A DNA stretch of 64,000 nucleotides from Streptosporangium brasiliense (GTDB lineage: Bacteria > Actinomycetota > Actinomycetes > Streptosporangiales > Streptosporangiaceae), in NCBI RefSeq assembly GCF_030811595.1, contig NZ_JAUSRB010000002.1:1736001-1800000 (forward strand), written 5' to 3'. Made by a program: the position numbers and the translations under genes. Of this stretch, positions 49,105-57,537 are shown piece after piece; positions within the stretch are counted from its first letter, which is position 1; each line of letters begins with the position of its first letter. The notes beneath the pieces were generated by a model. That model had not been told where the DNA came from. It did not search any database and saw only the letters and a list, made by a program, of their open reading frames with translations.

Positions 49105-50415
49105 TCACCCCTTGTCGAGGGCCAGGTTGAGCTGGAGCACGTTGACCGCCGGCTCGCCCATGAAGCCGAGCGCCCGGCCGGTGGTGTGCTCCTTGACGAG
49201 CCGCCTCACCCGCTCCACGGCGATCCCGCGCTCCCTGGCCACCCGAGGGGCCTGCAGCTCGGCGTAGGCGACCGAGATGTGCGGGTCGAGGCCGGAGCCG
49301 CCGGCGGTGACCGCGTCGGCGGGCACCACCGCCCTGGCGTCGCCGCGGACGGGGACGGTACGGCCGGCCGCGTAGTCCTCTCCGGGCCTGCCGCACTCGA
49401 CGCCGACGCCCTGGTAGCGGGCGACGAAGGGCCGGGCGGGGCAGGCCTGGTTGACGCTAACCGCCCGGGTGGCCGCGCCGACCGCCTGCGGGACGGTGGC
49501 CGCGCCCTGCAGCTCGAAGACGTTGGTGAGCGTGACGCTGACGACGGCGATCGTGGCCATCACGGCGAGGATCGCGTAGCCCTGGCGGACCTGGCCGACC
49601 ATCCTGCCGAAGGTGCGGGTCAGGCTGAACGGGATGACGAGGATCAGGAAGATCTCGAACCAGTTGGTCCACGCCGTGGCGTTCTCGAACGGGTGGGCCG
49701 AGTTGGTGTTGTAGAAGCCGCCGCCGTTGGTGCCCAGCTCCTTGATGACCTCCTGCGAGGCGACCGGCCCGCCGGTGATCGACTGCGTGCCGCCGGTCAG
49801 TGTGGTCACCTCGTGCGGGCCCGCGAAGTTCTGCACCAGACCGCCGGCCACCAGCACCAGCGCGCCGACGAAGGCGATCGGCAGCAGGATCCGGAGCGAG
49901 CCGCGCACCAGGTCCACCCAGAAGTTGCCGATGGTGTCGGAGCCCCTGCGGGCGAACCCGCGCACCAGCGCGATCGCCACGGCCATGCCGACCGCCGCGG
50001 ACACGAAGTTCTGTACGGCCAGCGCCGCCATCTGGGTCAGGTGGCCCATGGTGCTCTCGCCGGAATAGGCCTGCCAGTTGGTGTTGGTGACGAAGCTGAT
50101 CGCGGTGTTCCACGCGATGTGGTCGGGGACCGGTCCGAAACCGAGGCTCAGGAAGAGCCTGTCCTGCAGGCGCTGCATCCCGTACACCGCCAGGACCGAG
50201 ATGACCGAGAAGGCCAGCAGGCTGCGCGCGTAGGCGCCCCACCGCTGCTCGGCGTCGGCCCGGACGCGGAGCAGGCGGTAGACGGAGCGCTCCACCACGG
50301 TGTGCCTGGTGCTCGTGTAAGTCCGGTGCATGTAGTCGCCGAAGGGCCTGTGCACCAGGGCCAGCGCGGCGATCAAAGAGACGATGAAGAAGGCCCCGGC
50401 CGCGGCCGTGCTCAT
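49105..50415 (-). pseudogene. kdpA: In-frame kdpA'-'kdpC fusion (kdpB deleted)
   Basis: Residues 1-316 are KdpA, the channel-like subunit of the high-affinity K+ ATPase. The first two selectivity loops are intact ([14 protein letters not shown] and [20 protein letters not shown]). At about Thr316 (49468-49474) the sequence switches to KdpC, starting [12 protein letters not shown] and running to the normal C-terminus ([18 protein letters not shown]). The second half of KdpA with selectivity loops 3 and 4, all of KdpB and the KdpC membrane anchor are missing. A reading frame of 436 codons survives, but the product cannot be a K+ pump. Confidence 0.85.
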
Positions 50416-50505
50416 CTAGAAACGCTCCGGGAAGAGCAGGGCCGCGACCATGAAGATCACCAGGCCGACGGCCACTGCGAGACCGGTGGCGTTGATCGCG
50501 CTCAC
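50416..50505 (-). CDS. kdpF: KdpF, small stabilising subunit of the Kdp K+ ATPase
   Basis: The 29-residue single-helix peptide SAINATGLAVAVGLVIFMVA ending LLFPERF matches KdpF in size, hydrophobicity and position directly before kdpA. GTG start overlapping the preceding stop by GTGA. KdpF stabilises the KdpABC complex, which no longer exists here, so it may be a relic. Confidence 0.8.
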   Translation of the reverse strand: MSAINATGLAVAVGLVIFMVAALLFPERF

Positions 50506-50576
50506 AGGCGCTCCACCGCCTTCACGACAAGCCCGAAGATCACGATCGTCAGGGCGACGAAGATGACGTCAGCCAT
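50502..50576 (-). CDS. 24-residue membrane peptide preceding kdpF
   Basis: The product is MADVIFVALTIVIFGLVVKA with a VERL end: one transmembrane helix. Similar peptides precede kdpF in streptomycete kdp operons. GAGGAG lies upstream of the ATG, and the stop overlaps the kdpF start. It is the first gene of the decayed kdp operon. Confidence 0.7.
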   Translation of the reverse strand: MADVIFVALTIVIFGLVVKAVERL

Positions 50577-50765
50577 CCCCACTCCTCAAGTCCGGACGTT
50601 GCTTCACGGCCAAGTGGCCACATAGAGAGCAAACCGGGCTATTTGTGGGACTTTGCCGTTCTTGGCGGCTTTCATACGCCGTGCGGTTGAGTTTTGACGC
50701 GATCCCTACGGCATGCCCTCGGGCGGGATCCATCCGGTGACCGCGGGCGGGTCTCCTGGCCGGGG

Positions 50766-50796
50766 TTGACTTGAAGTCCAGTTCAAGTTTCAGGAT
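50766..50796 (+). promoter_or_regulatory. MerR-type promoter of the NmrA-like gene
   Basis: TTGACT (50766-50771) and CAGGAT (50791-50796) are 19 bp apart. Between and overlapping them is a perfect dyad ACTTGAA-GTCCAG-TTCAAGT (50769-50788). A 19-bp spacer with a dyad is the hallmark of MerR/SoxR-activated promoters. Confidence 0.65.
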
Positions 50797-50819
50797 GGGG
50801 GGCGACCAAGGAGGAGACC

Positions 50820-51632
50820 ATGATTCTGGTTATCGGAGCGACCGGTAACGTCGGCCGCAACATCGTGTCCCAGCTGCTGGAGTCCGGCGCCGCGGTGCGC
50901 GCGCTGGTCCGCGACCCCGGTGCCGCCCGGCTGCCGGAGGGCGTCGAGGCGGTGCGCGGCGACCTGACCCGGCCGGCGACGGTGGAGGCGGCCCTGGACG
51001 GGGTCGAGTCGGTGTTCCTGCTCTGGCCCGGGTTCGCGGCCGAGCAGGCCGCGCCGGTCGTGGAGCTGATCGCCAAGTACGCGCGCCGCGTCGTCTACCT
51101 GTCGGCGATGAACCCGGAGGGCACCTTCCACGGGGGGCTGGAGGCGCTGATCAGGGAGTCCGGGCTGGAATGGACGTTCCTGCGGCCCGGCGGGTTCGCC
51201 GTCAACACGCTGATGTGGGCAGAGCAGATCCGCGAGGGCGTCGTGCGCTGGCCGTACGCGCGGGCCGGGCGGTCGCTCATCCACGAGCGGGACATCGCCG
51301 CGGTCGCCGCGGTCGTGCTGACCGGCGACGGGCACGCCGGGAAGATCTACGACCTCACCGGGCCGTCGGTGGTGACCCAGGCCGAGCAGGTCCGCATCAT
51401 CGGAGAGGCGGTCGGCCGCCCGGCACGCTACGAGGAGCTGCCCAGGGAGGTCGCGCGCGAGCAACTGCTCGCCGCCTGGGGCGAGGCCACCTTCGTCGAC
51501 GGCGCGCTCGACCACTGGGCGCGGATCGTGGCCGAGCCGGAGCCGGTCACCCACACGGTCGAGGAACTGACCGGCGTCTCCGCCCGCACCTTCCACCAGT
51601 GGGCGGCCGACCACGCCGCCGACTTCCGCTGA
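50820..51632 (+). CDS. NmrA-like NAD(P)-binding oxidoreductase
   Basis: The 270-residue atypical SDR starts MILVIGATGNVGRNIVSQLL (GxxGxxG dinucleotide loop). It has the NmrA/quinone-oxidoreductase-2-like segments VVYLSAMNPEG, WTFLRPGGFAVNTL and FHQWAADHAADF. Members sense the NADPH ratio or reduce quinones and lack the SDR catalytic Tyr-Lys pair. AAGGAGGAG sits 4 bp before the ATG. The MerR-type promoter suggests induction by a MerR-class regulator. Confidence 0.88.
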   Translation: MILVIGATGNVGRNIVSQLLESGAAVRALVRDPGAARLPEGVEAVRGDLTRPATVEAALDGVESVFLLWPGFAAEQAAPVVELIAKYARRVVYLSAMNPEGTFHGGLEALIRESGLEWTFLRPGGFAVNTLMWAEQIREGVVRWPYARAGRSLIHERDIAAVAAVVLTGDGHAGKIYDLTGPSVVTQAEQVRIIGEAVGRPARYEELPREVAREQLLAAWGEATFVDGALDHWARIVAEPEPVTHTVEELTGVSARTFHQWAADHAADFR

Positions 51633-51929
51633 GCACCCTTCCATTCCGTACGGCGGGCCACTCTGTACGGCGGGTGCCCCTGTCGGGGGCGTGCCGCCGA
51701 GGACAGGCGTCCCGGACTCGTACGGCGGGCCGTTCCGAGTCTTTACGGCGGGCCGCTCCGCGCGACGGGTGCCCCTGTCGGGGGCGTGCCACTGAGGACA
51801 GGCGTCCCGGACTCGTACGGCGGGGCACCTCGGGGGCCGGATGGCACGGACGCGGGGCCGGTCTCCGGCCCGTCGGCCTGGTCCGGCCGCCGGTCAGCTG
51901 GTGAACTGGTGGCGAGGGGGGAGGACGCC
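51633..51929. repeat. 297-bp gap with a duplicated ~60-bp segment
   Basis: CGGGTGCCCCTGTCGGGGGC begins at 51671 and again at 51766. Each copy continues with GGACAGGCGTCCCGGACTCG and TACGGCGGG. The two copies differ at only a few positions. No gene is present before the methyltransferase start. Confidence 0.85.
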
Positions 51930-52583
51930 ATGCCGGAGACCCAGGTCAACCACCCGATCTTCGCCCGGTGCTACGCCCGCGTCAGCCCGGTGGTGGAGCG
52001 CCACGGCCTGGCCGCCCGCCGGCAGACGTTGCTGGCCGGGCTGTCGGGCCAGGTGATCGAGGTGGGCGCCGGGAACGGGCTGACCTTCGCCCACTACCCG
52101 CCCACCGTCGCCCGGGTGCTCGCGGTGGAGCCCGAACCGCGGCTGCGCCGGCTCGCGCGGGCGGCCGCCCGCGCGGCCCCGGTCCCGGTCGAGGTGGTCG
52201 GCGGCCTCGCCGACCGCCTTCCAGGCGGAGACCGGACCTTCGACGCCGCGGTGGTGTCGATGGTGCTCTGCTCGGTGCCGGATCCCGACTCGGCGTTGCG
52301 GGAGATCCGCCGGGTGCTCAAGCCCGGCGGCCAACTGCGCTTCCTGGAGCACGTCCGGGCCGACTCGGCCGGCCTGGTCCGGGTGCAGCGGCTGCTGGAC
52401 GCCACCGTGTGGCCGCGCCTTGCCGGCGGCTGTCACACCGGCCGTGACAGTGCCGCGGCGATCGAGCGCGCCGGGTTCGTCATGGAGCGGCTGGAGCGCT
52501 TCCTGCTCCCCGAGGTCCGCACCCCGGTCTCCTTCTTCATCGTCGGTGTGGCGTCACGCCCGCCGGCCGCCGGCGCTCGGTAG
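51930..52583 (+). CDS. Class I SAM-dependent methyltransferase (UbiE-like)
   Basis: The 217-residue protein has the SAM loop VIEVGAGNGLTFAHYPP, an acidic motif (LAVEPEPRLRRLA), and the post-I segments VVSMVLCSVPDPDSALREI and LKPGGQLRFLEHVRA. The closest groups are lipid- or quinone-type methyltransferases. I chose ATG 51930 with GGGGGGAGGA upstream; the longer open frame to 51786 lies in repeats. The substrate is unknown. Confidence 0.85.
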   Translation: MPETQVNHPIFARCYARVSPVVERHGLAARRQTLLAGLSGQVIEVGAGNGLTFAHYPPTVARVLAVEPEPRLRRLARAAARAAPVPVEVVGGLADRLPGGDRTFDAAVVSMVLCSVPDPDSALREIRRVLKPGGQLRFLEHVRADSAGLVRVQRLLDATVWPRLAGGCHTGRDSAAAIERAGFVMERLERFLLPEVRTPVSFFIVGVASRPPAAGAR

Positions 52584-52608
52584 GCCGTGCGCGGCGGCCC
52601 GGGGGACG

Positions 52609-52797
52609 TCAGCGGTGGTAGGCGTGGACCACCGCGTGTCCCTTGCCCCTGCCGATGATCCACTTGTTGATCGGGGTGGTGACGAGGAAGGCCACCAGCA
52701 GGGAGAACGCGAGAGCGCCCCAGAACAGGACCGAGGTGAGGCCGGCGTCCATGGCGCCGGGCACCACCATCGTCACTCCGTTGTCGACGATCTCCAT
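52609..52797 (-). pseudogene. C-terminal remnant of a DUF4396 membrane protein
   Basis: The 62-residue frame MEIVDNGVTMVVPGAMDAGL to IGRGKGHAVVHAYHR matches only the last helices of DUF4396 proteins, which normally have about 150-200 residues and a His-rich N-terminus. The upstream half is absent, replaced by a hairpin-rich junction. It may still be expressed from the ATG at 52797. Confidence 0.7.
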
Positions 52798-52837
52798 TGA
52801 GACACCTTGCCGGCCGACTGGTGCCGCCGAGGGGGCA

Positions 52838-52871
52838 CCGGGGCCCGAGCGCGCGTGCACCCGGGCCCCGG
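52838..52871. terminator. GC-rich hairpin between DUF305 and the DUF4396 remnant
   Basis: CCGGGGCCCG pairs perfectly with CGGGCCCCGG around a 14-nt loop, 18 bp past the DUF305 stop. It probably terminates the DUF305 transcript. Confidence 0.65.
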
Positions 52872-52888
52872 CCTGGCGTAATGCCCTG

Positions 52889-53530
52889 TCAGAGCCTGTC
52901 GAGGATTTTCTGCAGCTGCCCGATCTCGGCCTCCTGCGCGGTCACGATCTCCCCGGCGAGCGCCTTGGCCTCGGGGGCGGCCCCCTGGGCCTGCTCGGTC
53001 CGGGCCATCTCGACCGCCCCCTTGTGGTGGGCGATCATCAGTTCGGCGAACATCCGGTCGAACTCCGCCCCCTTCGCCTTCTGGAGCTTGGCCATGTCCT
53101 CCGCGGTCATCATGCCGGGCATGTCGTGCCCGCCGTGGCCGCCCTCCGGGGTGGCGGGCTTACCCCAGGCCGACAGCCAGCCGGTCATGGTGGCGATCTC
53201 CGGGTCCTGGGCGGCCTTGATCTCCGCGGCGAGTGTCTTGACCTCGGGATCGGTGGCCCGCTTCTCGGCGAGCTCGGCCATCTCCACCGCCTGCTCGTGA
53301 TGCGGGATCATCATCTGCGCGAAGGTGACGTCGGCCTCGTTGAAGGAGGTCGACGGACGCGGGCTCGCGGTGGCGGCGGCCGGAGCGCCGCTGGGCGCGC
53401 CGGTGCCCGCCGCCGTGGACGAGGTTCCCCCGCCGCAGGCGGTCAGCAGCACGAGCAGGCCGGTTCCGGCGGCGGCGAGCGCGAGCCTGCGGCCGGCGGG
53501 TCGGTCGGCGGGTCGGTCGGTGAACGTCAT
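52889..53530 (-). CDS. DUF305 lipoprotein
   Basis: A signal peptide with lipobox LTAC (cleavage before Cys32) precedes two DUF305 repeats. Each has a four-helix segment with the metal-suggestive motif: ADVTFAQMMIPHHEQAVEMA and DRMFAELMIAHHKGAVEMAR. A Met/His/Gly-rich linker (GGHGGHDMPGMM) joins them. DUF305 proteins are exported, often associated with copper handling. Neighbouring DUF6153 and DUF4396 genes strengthen a copper/metal context. ATG start in a repeated DRPADRP segment. Confidence 0.9.
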   Translation of the reverse strand: MTFTDRPADRPAGRRLALAAAGTGLLVLLTACGGGTSSTAAGTGAPSGAPAAATASPRPSTSFNEADVTFAQMMIPHHEQAVEMAELAEKRATDPEVKTLAAEIKAAQDPEIATMTGWLSAWGKPATPEGGHGGHDMPGMMTAEDMAKLQKAKGAEFDRMFAELMIAHHKGAVEMARTEQAQGAAPEAKALAGEIVTAQEAEIGQLQKILDRL

Positions 53531-53614
53531 GTGCTTGTCTCTTCCGGTTCGGTGTTATCTGCCTGGCGACCGTTGGCGGGCGGGTCTCGGGGACTGTCCG
53601 CCGAAGCGATCGGC

Positions 53615-54082
53615 CTATATGCGCAGGACCGAGAGACGTGCCAGGCGCAGTGCCGTCCTGTCGGGCGGCGGCCTCGCGACAGGCGACGACGACGGGCGCG
53701 CGGTGGCCGCGGCCTGCGAGGCCCGCCGTCGCACCCGCGCCGCGCCGAGGGACACGGCGACGAGCGCGGTCAGTACGGCCAGGCAGACCGAGGACGGGTC
53801 GGGCCCGGGAAGATCGTCGCCCGTGCCGGACATCCGTCGCCCGCCCGCCGCCTCCGTCGCGGGCGAGGACATGAGAGCGGACTCGGCCTCTGACACCGAT
53901 GGGGGCGAGGGGACCGGCGCGAGATCCCGCCGATGCATGACCTCGCCGTGTCCAGCCGTGACCGACGGGCCGCCGTGCTCCAGATGACCGAGGGTGTGCA
54001 TCCCGGCGACACCCAGGACGAGCGCGAGGAGCAGCAGCCGGCGAGACCGCCACGACGGGCGCCTCCTGGCCGAGCCGTCCAT
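53615..54082 (-). CDS. DUF6153-type small membrane protein
   Basis: The 155-residue protein has an N-terminal helix (LLLLALVLGVAGMHTLGHLE) with a His/Met-rich exoplasmic segment, a Pro-rich loop, and a C-terminal helix (SVCLAVLTALVAVSLGAARV). This layout is that of DUF6153, actinobacterial proteins found with DUF305 and copper genes. I chose ATG 54082 because GGAGG precedes it; an earlier GTG at 54121 is possible. Function unknown; metal handling is inferred from neighbours. Confidence 0.7.
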   Translation of the reverse strand: MDGSARRRPSWRSRRLLLLALVLGVAGMHTLGHLEHGGPSVTAGHGEVMHRRDLAPVPSPPSVSEAESALMSSPATEAAGGRRMSGTGDDLPGPDPSSVCLAVLTALVAVSLGAARVRRRASQAAATARPSSSPVARPPPDRTALRLARLSVLRI

Positions 54083-54134
54083 CCTCGCCTCCGTGCACGC
54101 GGGGTCAGGCCGCTGTGACACGGCAACCTACGAT

Positions 54135-54146
54135 CTACAATAGTAG
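54135..54146 (-). promoter_or_regulatory. Possible BlaI/CopY-like operator upstream of the DUF6153 gene
   Basis: CTACAATAGTAG, an imperfect dyad with CTACA and GTAG half-sites in an AT-rich island, lies 53 bp before the chosen start. BlaI-type regulators bind TACA/TGTA dyads. No such regulator is in the window. Confidence 0.35.
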
Positions 54147-54315
54147 AGTATCGGAGGAGGTCACCCCGGTGCGGACGGCATGACCAAGGGCGGTTTGGAG
54201 CCACCGCCGTCGTAGTTGGCGCACTCCGGGCACGGCGGATATGAGACCCGTAGTGGGCATGCGGGCCGCCGGGTGCGGGCGACGGGCCGTGGAGCACGGG
54301 CGGGACAATGGCACG

Positions 54316-54798
54316 GTGAAAGTAGTGGTCCTCGCCGACACCCACGCGCCGCGGCGCTGGAAGTCCTGCCCACCAAGAGTGGCCGAGCACCTCCGCGGCG
54401 CTGACCTGATCCTGCACGCCGGTGACGTCTGCACCGCCGATGTGCTCGACGAGCTCGCCGCCTACGCGCCGGTCCACGTCGTCAAGGGCAACAATGACGG
54501 ACCCGACATAGCGGCTCCCGAGACGCTCGAACTCGATCTCGGCGGGCTGCGGGTGGCGATGATCCACGACAGCGGCGCGGCACGGGGACGGCTCGCCCGG
54601 ATGCGCCGCCGGTTCCCCTCGGCCGACCTGGTGGTCTTCGGCCACTCCCACATCCCGCTGGACGAGAGCGACGCCGGACTGCGCATCTTCAACCCCGGGT
54701 CGCCGACCGACCGGCGCCGCCAGCCCCACGGCACCCTGGGGCTGCTCCGCGTCGAGGACGGTGTCCTCGCCGAGGCCGTGATCACCCCGGTCACCTGA
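54316..54798 (+). CDS. Calcineurin-like metallophosphoesterase (YfcE/MJ0936 type)
   Basis: The 160-residue protein has the metal motifs ADTHAPRRW, HAGDVC, GNNDGPD (N-terminal Asn-Asp of GNHD type) and FGHSHIPL. The family hydrolyses phosphodiesters with two metal ions. GTG 54316 gives the family's normal N-terminus (KVVVLADTH); upstream in-frame starts add 25 unsupported residues. The substrate is unknown. It is divergent from the DUF6153 gene. Confidence 0.88.
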   Translation: MKVVVLADTHAPRRWKSCPPRVAEHLRGADLILHAGDVCTADVLDELAAYAPVHVVKGNNDGPDIAAPETLELDLGGLRVAMIHDSGAARGRLARMRRRFPSADLVVFGHSHIPLDESDAGLRIFNPGSPTDRRRQPHGTLGLLRVEDGVLAEAVITPVT

Positions 54799-54823
54799 CC
54801 GGCCGGTCCTGTGCCCCTCCCGG

Positions 54824-55840
54824 CTACGTGTCTGTGGCGAGCAGCTCCTTGAGGGCGTCGTCGATGAACTCGGTGTCCACCGGATTGAGGCCACCCCCGG
54901 CGAAGTGCCCCCACGCGCCGGGGATGACGCGCAGCTCCGCGTCGGGCAGGTGGGCCACCTCCCACTCGCTGTCCTCGGGCGGGAAGTAGAGGTCCTGCTC
55001 GGCGGGCATGACGATCGCCGGCGCGCGGATCGCGGCGAGCGCCTCCGCCGCGTCGCCGAACCCCGGAGTCTTGCCCACGTCGGCGTTCTGCCAGGTCCAC
55101 AACATGGCGAGCAGGTTGTTGGCGTCACGTTTGACGAACAGGCCCTCCCAGAAGCCGACGAGGAAGTCTTCGAGGGAGCCGTAGCCGAGCGGCTCGCGTT
55201 CGTAGATCCTCTCCCGGTAGAACTGCTGGCAGAAACCCCAGCCCGCGTAGACACGGGCCATCGCCCGCAGCCCGATGCCCGGCTGCCCGGAGTACCAGCC
55301 GCCGTCCCAGGCCGCGTCGGCGGTGAGAGCCGCCTTGACGCCCTCAAGGAAGACGATGTTGTGAAGGCTGGTCTTCGCCGCACCGCAGAAGGGCAGGATC
55401 CGCCGGACCATGTCCGGATGGCTGACCGCCCACTGGTAGGTCTGCCCGGCTCCCATGGACCAGCCCGTGACGAGCTCCAGACGCTCGATGCCGAACCGCT
55501 CGGTGACCAGACGGTGCTGGGCCTGGACGTTGTCGTACATCGTCACGTGCGGGAACCGCGCCCGGTCGTGCGGCGGCGGGGCGGTGCTCGGGGACGACGA
55601 CAGTCCGTTGCCGAACATGTTCGGGACGATGATGAAGTATTTCGCCGGATCGAGCGCCATGCCCTCACCGATCAGCCACTCGTTGTCGTAGTGCTGGCCC
55701 GAATACCACGTCGGGTAGACGATCGCGTTGTCCTTGCCGGCGGCGAGCTCGCCGTAGGTCTTGTACGCCAGCGTGGCGCCGGGGAGCGTGGCGCCGCCCT
55801 GCAGCCGGACGTCACCCAGGTCGAAGACGTCGTAGTCCAT
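54824..55840 (-). CDS. Alpha/beta hydrolase of the homoserine O-acetyltransferase (MetX) family
   Basis: The 338-residue protein starts MDYDVFDLGDVRLQGGATLP, has the nucleophile elbow VTGWSMGAGQTYQW, acid EQDLYFPPED and catalytic His GHFAGGGLNP. It shares the MetX fold but lacks enough specific residues to say it acylates homoserine. AAGGAGG precedes ATG 55840. Similar proteins are annotated as homoserine acetyltransferase-like hydrolases in soil actinobacteria; the reaction is not known. Confidence 0.82.
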   Translation of the reverse strand: MDYDVFDLGDVRLQGGATLPGATLAYKTYGELAAGKDNAIVYPTWYSGQHYDNEWLIGEGMALDPAKYFIIVPNMFGNGLSSSPSTAPPPHDRARFPHVTMYDNVQAQHRLVTERFGIERLELVTGWSMGAGQTYQWAVSHPDMVRRILPFCGAAKTSLHNIVFLEGVKAALTADAAWDGGWYSGQPGIGLRAMARVYAGWGFCQQFYRERIYEREPLGYGSLEDFLVGFWEGLFVKRDANNLLAMLWTWQNADVGKTPGFGDAAEALAAIRAPAIVMPAEQDLYFPPEDSEWEVAHLPDAELRVIPGAWGHFAGGGLNPVDTEFIDDALKELLATDT

Positions 55841-56193
55841 GGGGGCCTCCTTGCCGATCACCGGTCTCGATCGCCGGACCCTCCGCGCGCCGTGTCCACA
55901 TTTTATTCTCGACACGATCCGAAAGGCAGCGCGTCCCGTCCTGTTTTCGCAGGTAGATATGGCTGTATGACGGTCAGTGCCGGGCCTTTCCGCGTTCCCG
56001 GCAGACCTTTCACACTTCCGATGGAGGAGCGGGAGTTTCCCCGGACCCGGCCCGGCCCGGCCCGGATCCGCGCACGGCTCCGCCGACCGTCTCCAGCGGG
56101 TGAGGGACGCGTATCCGAATATCCGAGCGACATCGCGGCCGGGAGACGACAGGATGGAATTCCTTTGCGTTTTCCCATGAAGGAGCCGGCCGG
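55841..56193. other. 353-bp divergent intergenic region
   Basis: It separates the hydrolase and the MFS gene. It contains an AT-rich island (near 55898-55910, CATTTTATTCTCG) that could be the hydrolase promoter, and CGGCCCGGCCCGG repeats near 56050. Short open frames here have no support. Confidence 0.5.
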
Positions 56194-57450
56194 GTGCACA
56201 GCTACCGTCACGATCTCGAGATGCTCCGGGATCGGCGCTTCGCCCTGCTGCTCACCGCCCGGACCATCTCGGTGCTGGGCAGCTCGTTCGCACCCGTGGC
56301 CCTCGCCTTCGGCGTCCTCGCGCTGCCGGGGGCGACGGCGACGACGCTGTCGGTGGTCCTCGCCGCCGAGTCGCTGCCGATGGTGGCGTTCATGCTCGTG
56401 GGCGGTGTGATCGCCGACCGGCTGCCCCGGCACCGGGTGATGATGGCCGGTGAGGCGCTCAACGCGGCGGCGTTCTCCTGCCTGGCCGTGATGCTGCTCA
56501 CTGGGTGGACCCCGCTGCCCGCCCTGGTGACGGCGGCGGCGGTCAGCGGCGTTGCGATCGCGATCCTCTTCCCCGCGCTGACCGGCATCATCCCCGACGT
56601 CGTCCCCGCCGACCGGCTGCAGACCGCCAACGCCCTGATGGGGCTGGGCGCCAACGTCTCGCGTGTCGCCGGGCTCGTCCTGAGCGGGGCCACGGTGGTC
56701 CTGCTCGGCGGCGGCTGGGCCCTGGTCGTCAGCGGCGCCATGTTCGCCGTGGCGGCCGTGCTCGTCGCGGCGCTGCGCCTCACCCCCGCGGAGCGTTCCG
56801 CGGCCGAGCGGCACTCGGTCCTGGCCGACCTGCGCGGCGGCTGGCGCGAGTTCATCTCCCGGCAGTGGCTGTGGGTGGTGGTCGCGCAGTTCTCGGTGCT
56901 GGTGATGGCCGTGCAGGCCGCGCACGGGGTGCTCGGCCCGCTGGTGGCCAAGGAGCACCTGGGCGGGGCGGCGGCCTGGTCGGCGGTCCTGGCCGGCGAG
57001 GCGGTCGGCATGATCGGCGGTGTCTTCCTCGCGCTCCGGCTGCGGCCCCGCCGTCCCATCCTGGTCGGCACCTGCATGACCGTGCCCACGGCGCTGCCCT
57101 ACCTGCTGCTCGGCCTGGACGCCCCGCTGTGGACGATCGTCATCGGAGCGGTCGTGATGGGCGTCTGCTTCGACCTGTTCGGCGTGCTGTGGAACACCAC
57201 GATGCAGCGGGAGATCCCGCCCGAGTCCCTGTCCCGGGTCAGCTCCTACGACGCTCTCGGGTCCCTGATGTTCGGCCCGATCGGCCTGCTGGTGGCCGGG
57301 CCGCTGGCGATCCTGATCGGCCCGGAGCCGGCGCTGCTGGGATGCGCCGCGGTCGTCGTCCTGGCCTCCCTCGCCGCGCTGCTCTCGCCGGGGGTGCGGA
57401 ACCTGCGGGCCCCGGAGCCCGCCGAGGAGCCCGACGTCCTGGCGCACTGA
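56194..57450 (+). CDS. MFS transporter (EntS/MFS_3-like exporter)
   Basis: The 418-residue, 12-helix protein begins HSYRHDLEMLRDRRFALLLT and has ARTISVLGSSFAPVALAFGV and GGVIADRLPRHRVMMAGEAL (motif A). This is the MFS_3 class, including enterobactin and macrolide exporters. The start is GTG 56194, with AAGGAG upstream. The substrate is unknown; no biosynthetic genes are nearby. Confidence 0.86.
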   Translation: MHSYRHDLEMLRDRRFALLLTARTISVLGSSFAPVALAFGVLALPGATATTLSVVLAAESLPMVAFMLVGGVIADRLPRHRVMMAGEALNAAAFSCLAVMLLTGWTPLPALVTAAAVSGVAIAILFPALTGIIPDVVPADRLQTANALMGLGANVSRVAGLVLSGATVVLLGGGWALVVSGAMFAVAAVLVAALRLTPAERSAAERHSVLADLRGGWREFISRQWLWVVVAQFSVLVMAVQAAHGVLGPLVAKEHLGGAAAWSAVLAGEAVGMIGGVFLALRLRPRRPILVGTCMTVPTALPYLLLGLDAPLWTIVIGAVVMGVCFDLFGVLWNTTMQREIPPESLSRVSSYDALGSLMFGPIGLLVAGPLAILIGPEPALLGCAAVVVLASLAALLSPGVRNLRAPEPAEEPDVLAH

Positions 57451-57537
57451 CGCCGCGGCGGGGCGTGGGCGCGGGCGCGTGGCGGCCACGCCGGCCGCGG
57501 CGCCGATGGCCGCGGCCGCCGGACCGGCCGGATGCCG

